A stretch of 64,000 bases of DNA from Quercus robur (GCF_932294415.1 NC_065544.1:17025351-17089350); one strand, 5' to 3'. Positions 30,011 to 43,465 are shown, counted from the stretch's first letter. Numbers and translations: made by a program. Notes: generated by a model not told the origin, from the letters alone.

Positions 30011-30703
30011 TTACAACATACTGAACATTTCATTTCTACCATCATCTTCTCTAACCCCATTTCCATCATCATCAACAAAGATACATCATAGAAAAGAAAA
30101 TCATAAAAAAGAAATCAACTCTAAAAGCAAAAACTATTAAAAACCCCAAAAAAATACCTACTCCGAAAAAGTCACCATGAAACCCCAACCGTACCAAATC
30201 CCTTTGTAAAACCCAACCCAAAAAATCCCTCATAGAAAAATTTGCCATAATAATAATAGGGTAATATTTGTGCTAAATATGATGGTTCTTGTACCTATTG
30301 AATTTCTTAATCTCTTTCAGCGTGATAAAGTTTCTGAATCCAATGGATATTTTTGATAGAGTTAGTTTTCTCCAATATTTCAATAATTTTACTTTTAAAA
30401 AAAAATGTAACATTTAGTGTTCTATTTTATGGACAAAATAAAAAGACAAAAAGTGGAGTAGTAATTTGATCATACTATATGTGTTTACAAATTTGAAAAT
30501 TGCATGATATTGTGAGTAACATAGATAGGCTTGTTTCATGTCTACTAAAAAAAAATACAAATATCATTTTGATAAATAAATATACAATTATCCTTCAATA
30601 ATTGTTTGTAAAATTTTTTGTCTCTAACGTTATTTTTCTTTTAAATATGACAAGAGGAAACCACAGGATAAGAAAACATGAGAGAATTTTTTTACAATGG
30701 TTC

Positions 30704-30765
30704 TACAAGAGAGTGAAAATACTTTTTTTCTTTTTTTTTTTTTTAATACAAGAGAGTGAAAATAC
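30704..30765 (-). mobile_element. Poly-T micro-insertion with 19-nt target duplication
   Basis: A T7-C-T14-AA insert (30723-30746) lies between two copies of tacaagagagtgaaaatac (30704-30722 and 30747-30765). On the minus strand it is an A-tailed insert. Confidence 0.65.
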
Positions 30766-30922
30766 GAAAATATGATAAAATTTCACAATTTATAGTAATA
30801 ATTAAGAGAGAGGAAACTAAAACATGTTATATTAAATAAGATAGTGTTTTTTGAACCGTTAGGTTGATTAGATGGTGGATAAAATTTATAACTTTTGTAA
30901 AGTTACACCAGATGTAACTTGA

Positions 30923-30924
<2 letters not shown>

Positions 30925-31000
<76 letters not shown>
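30925..31000. repeat. (CT)26(AT)12 compound microsatellite
   Basis: CT run 30925-30976, then AT run 30977-31000. Confidence 0.95.
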
Positions 31001-31152
31001 TGCAAAAGTAACTAAATTTGTGCAAAAATACCATATTTCTAATCAATATTTTCTCATATAAATCTTATAAAATGGACATCAAAACTTCATTATACTTAAA
31101 TAATTATTGAACTACTTAAAATAATTAATATAAGAAAATATATTTATTTATC

Positions 31153-31188
31153 ATATTAGTAATTTTTTTTGAGAAAAATATCAGTAAT
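31153..31188 (-). mobile_element. TTTTCTC(A)n-type micro-insertion, one-mismatch duplication
   Basis: T7-GAGAAAA (31164-31177) between atattagtaat (31153-31163) and atatcagtaat (31178-31188). Confidence 0.5.
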
Positions 31189-31488
31189 CTTTTTAATTAT
31201 ATAGAATAAATACTACAATGTTGGTTATATATATATATATATATATATAACGTCACTAAAAGAAGGTTAGGAAATCTAAATGATTATGACTTATATAATG
31301 TCACTAAAAGAAAATTAGGAAATCTAAATGATTATAACTAATTTTAGTGAATTCACAAATATTTATTTTTTATAAATTTTGTTAAATTGTGGTCAAAGCG
31401 ACTAAACATGAAAAAGAATGTCATATTTTAAATCAATTATTAAAATTATAATTTCCTCCTCTAAGAATCCTGCCGCCCTCCTTCACTA

Positions 31489-31800
31489 CAGGAACGAAGG
31501 TAGCCTTTGACTTGGTGGGCAATGCTCTCCCGCCCCCCTTCCTCAAAAATTTTTTTTCTTTAAAAAAATATTAGAGTATATACTAGGTATTAATTTTAGC
31601 AATTTTTTTTATATAAAATTACACTTTGTTCCCTGAATAATATCATTAATTCTTTTAAGAGTGATGTTATAGCCACAAATATTTCTATAATATTTTTACA
31701 AATTCTTGAGTTAGCAAATTCTTGTCGGTTCGCATTTAAGCTCATCACTTATGCTAATTTTTTACTTATCAATAACCACTCATCACATCAGTAATTCGAA
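31489..31800. repeat. Left-end fragment of the hAT-like family at 48234
   Basis: CAGGAACGAAGGTAGC begins here, and the next 300 bp match 48234-48530 ('ttaattttagcaattttt', 'aaattacactttgttccct', 'tttttacttatcaataa'). The similarity ends near 31800, so the right end is missing. Confidence 0.65.
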
Positions 31801-31964
31801 ATATGATAATGTAATCTATTATCTTTATAATTAACTTTCTGCATCATGTAAGTGTTTAGAAGCTTTTTGTTTTTTATTTTATTTTATTTTTAATGTCAAA
31901 ATCTTCTATTCATCCCAATTCAAGGTTTATGCATTTAGGTTTATGCGGTTATGCCTTTACCAAT

Positions 31965-32031
31965 CACTGAAATAGCTGAAAGTTGGATGAGTCCTAACAC
32001 ACACACACACACAAAAAAGCACTGAAATAGC
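31965..32031 (+). mobile_element. 43-nt insert ending (AC)nA6G with 12-nt duplication
   Basis: The insert (31977-32019) contains ggatgagtcctaa, an AC run and an A-run. It is flanked by cactgaaatagc at 31965-31976 and 32020-32031. Confidence 0.55.
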
Positions 32032-32150
32032 ATCAAATACTAAAATACAATATATAGAACTTAGACTATAGTAGACTAAATTTGTCATTTGTGCTATGAA
32101 ATTAAACTGGATATTAATAACTTAAATTCATTTATTTTCATATATTAATT

Positions 32151-32197
32151 ATGTATAGGTGCTAATTTTTTTTAATGGGAATGTATAGGTGCTAATT
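32151..32197 (-). mobile_element. TCCCATT(A)6 micro-insertion with 17-nt duplication
   Basis: The insert ttttttaatggga (32168-32180) lies between two exact copies of atgtataggtgctaatt (32151-32167 and 32181-32197). Confidence 0.7.
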
Positions 32198-32202
32198 AGT
32201 TT

Positions 32203-32824
32203 TGTCGGGGTAAAAGACTAATAGGTCCATGTCGATGTCTACACTGGGCCAAGGGCCCAGCCCAAGGAAAAACCCCTCCTCGGCCATGGGGAAAATCCTC
32301 CTCGGCATGGATATAGCCGAGGGTAAAAGAGGCAACCTACCACTGGTAGTGAGACTTCATATCGTTCCACAGGGCAGGAAAAGCACTAAAGCAGAAAAGG
32401 ACAACGGAGAAAACGGAAGCGTCTAAGGAAAAGACTGCCATTATTGCATTTAGTGCCTTGTGCCTGACACGACCATACTTCTCTACCCTTACAACCACTC
32501 TCAACAATTGGAGGGAAGGGTTGATGGGACAAGTACCTACCCTAGGGACCCCATTCAGGAGGAAGAAAACGACTATAAAAAGGGAGTAAAGAGAAACAAA
32601 AAGGGGACCCCCCCAACGCACCAGAGGCACCAGAAAAAGCTCCTCGGATCGTGCCGAGGACCAATTCTCTCTAGTAAACTCGGCCCATGAGGAACACCGT
32701 GATGGCCGTTGCCCATACACTAAAGCCTAGTTCTTTGGCCTACTCTCTATAAATTCATTGTATCGGGCTCATTGCTCTAAGGTCCCATGCATCTTGGGCT
32801 TGGCCTGAAAAACGTGACCCTACA
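32203..32824 (+). repeat. 5' LTR of the LARD-like element
   Basis: Begins TGTCGGGGTAAAAGACT and ends CGTGACCCTACA. A TATA-like CTATAAAAAGGG lies at about 32573-32584. The short ORFs inside are shadows of the LTR. Confidence 0.9.
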
Positions 32825-32843
32825 ATTGGCGCCGTCTGTGGGA
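32825..32843 (+). other. Primer binding site of the LARD-like element
   Basis: ATTGGCGCCGTCTGTGGGA abuts the LTR. This TGGCGCC-type site is frequent in plant Gypsy-group elements. The priming tRNA was not determined. Confidence 0.75.
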
Positions 32844-33186
32844 AGAGCTTGTGCGTTAGCAAGTGCAACGGCTAATCACGGTGGGATCAAGCTCTTGCCA
32901 GTAGGAGTCCATCAGGAACACCGTTGTGACGGTGGTACAGGCTACACGAAAGCCTCCCCATTATTTCCTAAAACACATTGTCGTTGTCGTAACTCAGCTT
33001 CCACTCAAGCCCACACTTCGAAGTGTTGATTACGTGGGAAGGGTTGCTAAGCGATACGTGGTCCTAGGGGCTTCTGATGTTAGATGCGTGCCCCGGGAAC
33101 TCGACAAGGGGCTAATTCTCGCGGGCCTAGTAGTCCAGTCCGCTGAATCCCATACGGAGAGAGAAGTTAATGGCCAAACCAAGAGC

Positions 33187-34290
33187 CTAAGTACTGGACA
33201 GAACCAAGGTCTTGCATGGTCCTCAGACTCAAGCCTGTGGGGAAACTAGACACTCTAAGAGCCCAAGTGCTGAACAGAATCAAGGTCTTGCATAGTCCTC
33301 GGACTCAAGCTTATGGGGAAACTAGACACTCTAAGAGCCTAAGTGCTGGATAGAACTAAGGTCTTGCATGGTCCTCGGACTCAAGCCTATGGGGAAACTA
33401 GACACTATTACAACCTAAGTGCTGGACAGAACTAAGGTCTTGCATGGTCCTCAGACTCAAGCCTATGGGGAAACGAAACACTCTAAGAGCCCAAGTGCTT
33501 GACAGAACCAAGATCTTGCATGGTCCTCGAACTCAAGCCTATGGGGAAACTAGACACTCTAAGAGTCCAAGCGCTGGACAGAACCAAGGTCTTGCATGGT
33601 CTTCGGACTCAAACTTATGGGGAAACTAGACACTCTAAGAGCCCAAGTGCTAGACAGAATCAAGATCTTGCATGGTCCTCAGACTCAAGCCTATGGGGAA
33701 ACTTGACACTCTAATAGCCTAAGTGCTGGACATGGATCTCGGACCTAAGCCTATGGGGAAACTAGACATTCTAACAGCCCAAGTGCTGGACAGAACCAAG
33801 GTCTTGCATGGTTCTCAAACTTAAGCCTATGGGAAAACTAGACACTCTAATAGCCTAAGTGCTGGACAGAACCAAGGTCTTGCATGGTCCTCGGACTCAA
33901 ACTTATGGGGAAACTAGACACTCTAACAGCCCAAGTGCTGGACAGAACCAAGGTCTTGCATGGTCCTCGGACTCAAGCCTATGGGGAAACTAGACACTCT
34001 AATAGCCCAAGTGCTAGAAAGAACCAAGGTCTTGCATGGTCCTCGGACTCAAGCCTATGGGAAAACTAGACACTCTAACAGTCCAAGTGCTGGACAGAAC
34101 CAAGGTCTTGCATGGTCCTCGGACTCAAGCCTATGGGGAAACTAGACACTCTAACAGCTTAAGTGCTGGACAGAACCAAGGTCTTGCATGGTCCTCGGAC
34201 TCAAGCCTATGGGGAAACTAAACACTTTAACAGCCTAAGTGCTAGACGGAACCAAGGTCTTGCATGGTGCTCGGCCCTCCGGCCTTATGG
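33187..34290 (+). repeat. 76-bp tandem repeat array, 15 units
   Basis: The word CTTGCATGG (or a one-base variant) recurs at 33211, 33287, 33363, 33439, 33515, 33591 and 33667. One short unit lacks 16 nt. It then recurs at 33803, 33879, 33955, 34031, 34107, 34183 and 34259. The spacing is exactly 76 bp except for the short unit. A unit reads approximately: GTGCTGGACAGAACCAAGGT, CTTGCATGGTCCTCGGACTC, AAGCCTATGGGGAAACTAGA, CACTCTAAGAGCCCAA. The 61-codon ORFs here are by-products of the repeat. Confidence 0.95.
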
Positions 34291-35759
34291 AAACTAACAC
34301 ACAATGATACTGTTTTGAGTGTTTAGACCAGGTACAGTCATGCCTTGTTCCTCAGACCATACACCTAAAACAAATTAAAGCTACGAATATCGTCGGAAAC
34401 GCGGAAAAGAACCCAAATACCCAGCGACCCCCTCAGACAGTTTATTTTGGATTACACACCCTCAGGCGGTCACCCCGTTTGCAATACAGAATGTGTGGCT
34501 GTTCTCCCGGTTAGTCTTGTATAGTTAACCTATTTAAAGTCGGCATCATTGTGCTCGTCGGTTTCGATAAGTTCAAAGTGATAACTCTTTACCGATGAGG
34601 GCATCCGTTCTAAGTACGGTTCGAAAGAAAAGACACCATCACGTCCATTCATAAGATAATTATTGCAGAAGAGAAAGGATACATAAAATGCAATAAAATC
34701 ATCTTTTATTAGATAAAGAAATAGTACAATATACATAAAAGGGCTTAAACAAGCCTGTAATCATAAGCTAACTAAAAAAAGAAAAAAAGAAGAAGAAGAA
34801 GTAATACACGGGGACGATAGATCCTTCAATTTTGCTATAACAACGACTAGGCAAGTCTGGATGGCACCAGTGATGGAAGAGAAGAAGAAGCAGAGGTACC
34901 CGGTCCGCAAGCCTGGGTGGCACCAGTGATGGAAGAGAGGAAGAAGCGGGGATGCCCAATCCCCATACCTGCTCTAGCAGCAACCGAGCAAGTATCGTTC
35001 TAGCAGCAATCGAGCAAGCACGGATGGTACTGGTGATGGGAAATCCAGGCTTTCAAGTGCATAACATACGGCACCGGATGGAGGTCCCAGTGCTGTCGCA
35101 CCAAAAATCTGATGCGACCTCCACCCGCTTCATATTTTGGCTAAAGGAAGAAGAGGCTCCTTTCTTGCCTTGGAAAGGAGAAAAAATATCTTAAGCCTTT
35201 GTCTCCCTTGTCTTGACTGGGCCATTTTGAATCTCGGAGATACCCAAGGCTTCTGAAAAGGGTTTTGTTCCTTCACCCTCACCCTAACCATGACTATTTC
35301 ACTCCCTAAGTCTCAGTCACTCTCATAGTAGGGACTTTGGGAACATTTGGGGAGTTAGAAACCTAAAAAACTCAAGGGTTTGCAAATAAAGGGGGACTAT
35401 CTCCCACTGCGCGTCTTATATAGGGGACAAATCTGGAGGCAATCAATTCGCCCCAAATCCCCAAGAAGGAATCACAAACGAGATCAATCTCGCTCGAATT
35501 CCAAAGTAGTCTTCAGCCGTTGGATTTATGCCACCTCGTGAAAGGGCCCTAATTAAAGCGCGCCTCGTGTACCGAAACAACAGGGACGCGGCTTGGATAG
35601 ACTAAAATAATGTCTCACAGCCAAGAATGTGCCTCGGGCAAACGAAGAGACTCTGGCATTAATGGAAGGCAAGACTTGGCAAACCGTGATAGAGGCCCGA
35701 TGTCACCAAAACCCTCCTCTCCATCTGAAGAGCCGGATAGCAGGATTTTGAGAGGCTAT
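34291..35759 (+). other. 3' internal region of the LARD-like element
   Basis: Unique, mostly non-coding sequence. The short direct repeat 'gggtggcaccagtgatggaagag' / 'ggatggcaccagtgatggaagag' lies at about 34858-34940. It ends with GAGAGGCTATT before the 3' LTR. No protein family was recognised. Confidence 0.6.
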
Positions 35760-36382
35760 TGTGGGGGGTAAGAGACTGATAGATCAATGTCGATGTCTAC
35801 ACTGGGCCAGGGGCCCAGCCCAAGGAAAAACCCCTCCTCGGCCATGGGGAAAATCCTCCTCAGCATGGATATAGCCGAGGGTAAAAGAGGTAACCTACCA
35901 CTGGTAGTGAGACTCCATATCGTTCCACAGGGCAGGAAAAGCACTAAAGCAGAAAAGGACAACAAAGAAAACGGAAGCGTCTAAGGGAAAGACTGCCATT
36001 ATTGCATTCAATGCCTTGTGCTTGACACGGCCATACTTCTCTGCCCTTACAACCACTCCTAACAACTGGAGGGAAGGGCTGATGGGAAAAGTACCTACCC
36101 TAGGGACCCCATTTAGGAGGAAGAAAACGACTATAAAAAGGGAGTAAAGAGAAACAAAAAAGAGACCCCCCCAACGCACCAGAGGCACCAGAAAAAGCTC
36201 ATCGGATCGTGCCGATGACCAATTCTCTCTAGTAAACTCGGCTCATGAGGAACACCGTGATGGCTGTTGCCCATACACTAAAGCCTAGTTCTTTGGCCCA
36301 CTCTCTATAAATTCATTATACCGGGCTCACTAGTCTAAGGTCCCATGCATCTTGGGTTTGGCCTGAAAAACGTGACCCTACA
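35760..36382 (+). repeat. 3' LTR of the LARD-like element
   Basis: Starts TGTGGGGGGTAAGAGACT and ends CCCTACA at 36382, followed by AGTTT. Confidence 0.9.
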
Positions 36383-36386
36383 AGTT

Positions 36387-37078
36387 TTTTTTTTTTTTTT
36401 TTTGAGAAGGTGCTAATTAGTTATGTAAAATGAATAGTGGTTATTTTTATAAGATTTATATTGCAAACAATGGATTTAGAATATGGTATAAATTGTATTG
36501 TTTTGAGTCTTGACAGCAATTGAAAAAAAAGCACAACAAAAGATAAAATTAAATTTTATTACACGCAATCAAGAATATAAAAAGAAATAATAATTGTAGG
36601 CTTATATTAGTGGAAATAACTAAATATTTTTCAAGTCATTCAAGCAATTTGTACTTATTCCCATGCTTCAACTGTGTCAAACCTTGTAAGTTTAATCTTT
36701 GGATTATTTTCATTTTCAATATAAGAAAATTCTATTTGAATATACTATTTGGTTTTGTATTATTTCACAGTTTCACTCACCCAAAACAGAACTTTCTTAC
36801 AAGATACTTTAGAAGAAGGAATGGTACCTGAATTATGGTGCTAACACATTTCTTCGTGATTTGCTTTTAGACTTGATTCTTGAAAAGGAGCAAGTGCCAT
36901 TGCCATTCTAGTTTGAAGCAAATTGCTCTTATTAGAATTTAGAAAACCACCTTCAACTGAGTAGAATTCATGACACTGCTAGTCATGGAAGCATCTTCCA
37001 AGATAGTACAATTTATTTGGCATTTTTAATACTTAAGAAATATAGAAGCTACACACAATAGATGAATTTTGAGCAAAA
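36387..37078. other. Micro-insertion tail, then spacer
   Basis: A T-run ending GAGAA (to 36408) is followed by GGTGCTAATTAGTT (36409-36422). The same 14 bases precede the LTR element at 32188-32201, so the LTR element landed at the edge of an older T-tailed micro-insertion. The rest is AT-rich and without a gene, up to the end of the receptor-like pseudogene. Confidence 0.55.
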
Positions 37079-39968
37079 TTATTGACCACCCTTTACTTGG
37101 GGAGCTTGTCGCCGTTGAAACTTCCTTTTCAATTTGGCTACTCCAACTGCAACCATCACTTAAATTTTATCGTTCATGTTGCCCAAGAAACGGAAATAGA
37201 TATACCTCCAAGATCTATTCAAGAGTAAAGAACCCCAAAATACCCAAAACCTTGTAATAAATCCAAGTCCTAAGCTTGTATAGAGTGAAGTTATTGCAAA
37301 GCCATTGGTTTTCTTCTTCTCCTCTCGAACATTGTGGATCTCCGAATGATTCATTGTTCGAGCATATCTTTGAAAGCGGAATTCCACAAAGTTGAGGATT
37401 CCCTATGTAGGATGCGTTATCAAATCTATCGAGCAGGAGACCACGAGGAATTACCCCTGACAAGTTATGTGACATGTCTAAAATTGCAATGGATGTCAAA
37501 TTAGTCATGCCAGTTGGGATGGTGCATGAAAGTTGATTCCTTGATAAATCAAGAGACTCTAGTTCTATCATTTCAGTGATGTTTGGTGGGATAGGTCCGA
37601 TCAAATGATTTGTTGACAAATTCAAATTCTTCAATCCGACAAGGCTCATAACTTCTTTAGGAATTTGTCCCGTTAACTTATTGGATGAAAGGTCAAGAGA
37701 TTTCGCAAAAGGAAGAAAATTTTGGAATATATAATGGTAATAGATCTGATGAGGAATATACATGAAGGAATGATTGTCCCTAAAGGAAGTGTCAACAAAG
37801 GCGCATCGTGGAATGGTTCCAAATAAATTATTTTAAGCAATGTTCAAATATTTCAAATATTTTAGTTGGCACAACTGCAACGGAATGATTCAACTAAATT
37901 CATTATATTGAAATGCAAGAATCATTAGGTTTTGTAAATTCTCACCAATCCATGTTGGTATGCTACCCAACAGTCTGTTCTTTCCAAGATCCAAAAACAC
38001 CAAGGCAGTGCAATTTTGCAATGATAAAGGCAGTTCTCCTGAAAGGCGATTCCTGTCCAATTGCAGTGTCCTAAGATGTATTAATTGGCCAATTGAGTTC
38101 GGGATTTGTCCATAAAGAGAGTTATTAGCTAAGTTTAAAATGACCAAATTTTGTCCATATTTTCAGCAGTCTGGAATCTCTTCTAATAAATTATTTCCGG
38201 ATAGATCCAAATAAAAGAGAGTTATTTACAGACAATACTGCACATAAGTGTGAAATTGTTCCAAAAAATGAATTTGCAGCCAAAACCATTACCCTTAAGT
38301 TGGCAGAGAAGCCAGGTAGGGGACTGTTAAAGCTGTTGGAACTCAAGTCTAGTAGTGAAAGTTGGAGTTGCGATGATAAATTTGGCACATATCCGTGGAG
38401 AAATTGAAAGACAAATTCATATTCTTGGTCCTAGAAGACAGGTCCCAAAACCAATCTTGCACGATATCTACAATTCCAGCATTAGAGATATCAATGGAAG
38501 AGAAATTCTTTTGTGATCAAAGCCACCATGGAAATTTTGGGCCTAGTTGGCAAGACCCCAAACCTATGGTTTCAAGCTGAAAGGGTGGAATCCAGCTTGG
38601 ACTCACTTTTAACACCAACCGATTTGAAGATAGATCTAACACTTGCAAGCTTCTAAATTTTAGCAATTGAGCTTCCGTGATGTTACCCTCCAAGTGATTC
38701 CCAGCCATATTCAAGACAACGAGTTGTGAGAACTGTGCAAGACTTTGCTCTAAGGATCCATTCAATCGATTGTTGGAAAGATACAACTCTCTCAGTGATG
38801 AAGAAGTGCTAAGCTGCAGGCCTTTCTTTTGAAACAAGCCTAAAGTTAATGGTATTGGACCTTCAAGGTTATCATTGAGAGATCAAGAGAAGTGATTCAA
38901 GTGAGAGAAGTCAGGTTCCCAATAGCATCCGGGATCAGACCTTGTAACTGACATCTTGAAAGATTAAGGTAAACAAGACTATGGCCAATGTCAAACAACC
39001 AATCTGGTATTGTAGAACTGAAATCATTATATGAGAGATCAAGGATTTTAAGAGAAGTAAAATTCACATGAGGCAAATTTTGAGGAAGTTTGTGAAATTT
39101 ACAAAAGAATAAACTCAACTCTACCAGAGTAGGTAGCATATTTACTGCATCAAGCCAATCATCTGCATTGCTAAGATCAACACCACCCAGATAAAGAACT
39201 TTCAAAGAAGAAAGACCATAAACCCAATTGAGGTTGTCGGCTTTTAAAGAAAAGCAGTTTCCACTCAAATCCAGAACCTCCAAGTGTGAGAGGTTTCCAA
39301 GATTAGTGGGAATGGTTCCTCGAAAACTGGCATTAGATAGGTTGACATATTCTATATACTGAAGAGAACCAATAAACTCTGGAATTGAATCCCGGTGGAA
39401 ATCGTTGAGGCTCAAGTCTAGGAATTTCAAATATGGTAAGTCCAGCAAAGGACTTATCTCACCTTGCAATATGTTGAATGGGTCTTTACTGTGGAGATCA
39501 ACAATGTAAGTTTTCAATGTAATACCCCGCATATTTTTTTTATTTGAGGTTATTACATTTCTTTTATATATAGTTGACGGGCCATAAGTACTTTTGTTAG
39601 TAACCACAACTCATTACTCTATTAAGCCCATATCTCTTATTCATTAATTACAGGGTAGAGGAAGAGATAAATCAAGGTTTCATAAAAAGGGTTTCATCAC
39701 TAAAGAGGCTAGGAAATGTGTTTTTCCCTTAAAGTTTAGAACACATACAATTAAAGAGAACCAAATTCTACCCAAAAAAAAAAAAAAAAAAAGAGAGAGA
39801 GACAACCAAAGAATTCCAGGTATGAGTTCTCATTTGTTAGAATCAAAGAATTAAAAGGTTAGAACCTTATCATGGAATTGGTGGTGATGGGTAGATTGCT
39901 TAAAAGGGGATTGTTTACACTATAAATCTTAATTCGTGTAGATGCTTTTACGTTCTTCATTGGGTTAT

Positions 39969-40006
<38 letters not shown>

Positions 40007-40257
40007 ACACCTAGATTGCAAATCCTAATTCAAGGAAAACATGGCTTTTACATTTCCTTGTGGTTATATAGATTAGATGGGCTTAACGTTTTGTTTTTGT
40101 TTTTTTTTTTTTTTTGGGATTATAATGCCACGGATTACATTTAAGAACCAAGCCACTGTGTGCTGTCTAGATAAAGCCATGGATCACAAAACTTGCTAGA
40201 ATAAAGCCACGGATTACAAAGTTTGATTATGTACATGGCTTTTACGTTTTCTTTGGG

Positions 40258-40291
<34 letters not shown>

Positions 40292-43200
40292 TAGGGTGCC
40301 TACAGCTTGTATTCTAGAACAAAAGTCAAGACTTTAAAGCTTAAATCATGTATAAGGGTTTACTTTTCGTTGGAACATATATCAAATCCTGAGTTTACAA
40401 CGTATTGGTTTCTGCCTCTAAGGTTTGATAAATTCAAGGAAACTTTTTTGGGTAGAGATTCCTTGCATCAGTATTATTAATTGGTTCATCAAAGTACAAG
40501 TCTCTTGAAACAATTTGTATAGTTCAATAAGCTTTATATTTTGTAGTGGATATTAAGTATTTTTCATGGTTAATTATAGGTCCTATTTAAGAGTATTTTG
40601 AGACTATTTGGAGGGTGTTTTAGCTAATCTTTCGGAGTGATTCAAGTAATGTAAGTAATTATGTAAAATATGCACAATTTTGTTCATTAGGTTCCTAGGA
40701 GTCAAAAGTTTTCAAAAGTTATATATTTTTTAAGCATATATCTTAACTTCGACTTTTAAATAATGTTTTAAAGAGAAACTTCAAATTGCATATAACGTTT
40801 TGAATGTACGAATTTCATTTAAAAGATGATTTCGAAACAAAACTACTTTCAGAAAAATAATTGAGTTTCAAAGTAAGTTTTCTAAAAAGGTTCTTGATCT
40901 TTAAAATTGTTTAAAACCAAGTGATTTCAAATTCATATTCCTATTTTCCAAATGGTATTTAAAACGTTTCTTTTAGCAAATTGAGTTTTCAGACTTATTC
41001 AAGATTTGTAAAATACTTACATAAACTCCTCAGTTTCTATTTATTCCTTAAGAGAGTCAAGCATCTTTTGATTTATGTTTCAATTCAATATTGCGATATT
41101 CGATATGTCTTTATATTTGGAATAATTTTTAATATTAAGAAAATTATTCTATTTTGTATAAACTTTGCTTTTGTGATATGTGGCTCAAATAAGCGTTTTT
41201 AGAATTAATCAAATATATGTGTAAGCCCGCTTACAAGGTTATATGTGAGAATAAGTGTTGATCCCTCACCAGTAGGGGTTAGATGTTGATATCCACTCAC
41301 AAGATTGTATGTGAAAATATGTGATATGTGTATGTGACACTATGCTCTGATAAATTATTTGTATGTGTTTTTGAATGACTTTAAGATTTGATTACATATG
41401 TAATAAGTGGTTCATTATATGTTTGGGAAACTATATTTGATATCATTGAGTGAATTTTTGAAATCAAAATACTCGTGCTTTGCTCGACTTTATTTTGTTG
41501 TGTACTGTGTATAATTGGTTACTAGATTAATTACTCACTCCATTAATTACAATTTTCAGATTAAAGTTTAATTGGGAAACATAAACTTTGGATCTCTTCA
41601 TAAAGTGTAAAGTAGAGCGTGGGAGTTTTTAGGTGATGCCAATAATGCTTGAAGCTTTTAAGGAGTTTTAGTTATTTTTATTTCACTTAAGATTTTATAG
41701 TATTTGGAGATTATTTCTAAATTGTGGATTTTAGATATTGTAAGAGGTTTATTAAGAGTATTGTTTATTTGGAGTTTTAATTTATTTTAGATTAATTATG
41801 TTTATTAAGTTATGTAAGATCAGCAAGTTAGTCATACATAACTCAATAAACATAATTAATTTAAACATAATTCAGTAAAATCCAAATAAACAATGCTCTT
41901 AATAAATCTCTTACAATACTAAAATCCACAATTTATAAATAATCTCCAAATACTGTAAAATCTTAAGTGAAATAAAAATAACTAAAAATCCTTAAAAGCT
42001 TCAAGTATTATTGACGCCGCCTAAAAACTCCCACGCCCTACCTTGCACCTTATGAAGAGATCCAAAATTTATGTTTCCCAACTAAACTTTAATCTGAAAA
42101 TTGTAATTGATGGGGGTGAGCCACACATCTAGTAAGTAATTACACACAATACACAACATAATAGAGTTAAGCAAAGTACGAATATTTTGATTTCACAAAC
42201 TCACGCAATGATATCGAATATTTTTTTTTTCCAAAGCATATAATAAACTACTTAACACATATGTAATCAAATCTTAAAATCATTCAAAAACATATGCAAA
42301 TAATCTATCAAAGCACAATGTTACATATACACATATCACATATTCTCACATACAATACTATGAGCAGATACCAACATCAAACCTCTACTAGTGAGAGATC
42401 AACACTTACTCTCACATACAACCCTGTGAGCGAGCTTACACATATACTGATAAATTTTAAAAACATTTATTTTGAGTCACATATCACAAAAGCAAAGTTT
42501 ATACAAAATAAAATAATTTACTTAATATTAACAATTATTCCAAATATAGAGGCATATCGAAGATCACAATATCGAATTGAAACATAAATCAAAGGATACT
42601 TGACTCTCTTAGGGAACAAATAGGAACTGAGGAGTTTATACAAGTATTTTACAATTCTTGAGTAAATCTGAAAATTCAATTTGCTAAAAGAACGTTTTAA
42701 ATACCATTTGAAAAATAGGAATATGACTTTAAATCACTTGGTTTAAAACAAATTTAAAGAACAAGAACCTTTTTAGAAAACTTACATTGAAACTCAATTC
42801 TTTTTAGAAAATATTTTAGTTTAGAAATCATCTTTAAAATAAGACTTGAACATTCAAAACGTTATTTAAAATTTGAGGTTTCTCTTTAAAGCATTATTTA
42901 AAAGTCAAAGTTTTTCTTTCAATGATGTAAAAATGCTTTCGATAAACTTTAGAAAACGTAAGCTTAAAAACATAACTTTTGTAAACCTTTGACTTTTAAG
43001 AACCTAAAGGACAAAACAAAACTTGTGCACATTATGCATTATTACTTACAGTACTTGAATTTCTCTGAAAGCCCAACTGAAACACCCTCCAAATAGTCTC
43101 AAAACACTCTTAAGTAGGACCTATAATTAACCATGAAAATTACTTAATATCCTCCACAAAATATAAAGCTTATTGAATTATACAAATTAACTCACTAGGA

Positions 43201-43430
43201 TTATACTTTGCTGAACTAATAACACTTTTAACACTAAATTAAAGTTTCTTTAACCAATAATATTCCCTTGCATTAATTGAAACTCATATTTACATGAGGA
43301 AGGCAGTAGCCAAAATATCATTTACCTAGGATTTAATATATACCCCAATGAAACATAAAAGCCATTTACCTAAATAAATATTTGTAATCCAATGACTTGG
43401 TTCCAGAATACTCACAGTAGCAACCTAGGA

Positions 43431-43465
<35 letters not shown>

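Larger units (their letters stand above)
30014..31488. other. AT-rich spacer with microsatellites and small insertions
   Basis: No gene was seen. It contains (CT)n at 30925-30976 followed by (AT)n at 30977-31000, another (TA)n at about 31226-31249, and two A/T-tailed micro-insertions (30704-30765 and 31153-31188). A short imperfect direct repeat 'gtcactaaaagaa..aggaaatctaaatgatta' occurs at about 31252-31332. Confidence 0.6.
32203..36382 (+). mobile_element. Complete non-autonomous LTR retrotransposon (LARD-like), 4.18 kb
   Basis: LTRs at 32203-32824 and 35760-36382, an exact 5-bp target duplication AGTTT (32198-32202 and 36383-36387), and a primer binding site directly after the 5' LTR. No gag, protease or pol was found in the 2.9-kb interior, which is dominated by a 76-bp tandem array (about 33187-34290). 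It must depend on another element for replication; the primer site points to a Gypsy-type helper. LTR differences of roughly 5-6% by eye mean it is not very recent. Confidence 0.9.

Noticed and set aside
33444-34221. Series of ~61-codon ORFs
   Set aside because: By-products of the 76-bp tandem repeat; each ends at the same place in the unit.
33187-34290. CRISPR-like array
   Set aside because: The repeats are contiguous without unique spacers and sit inside an LTR element of a plant genome.
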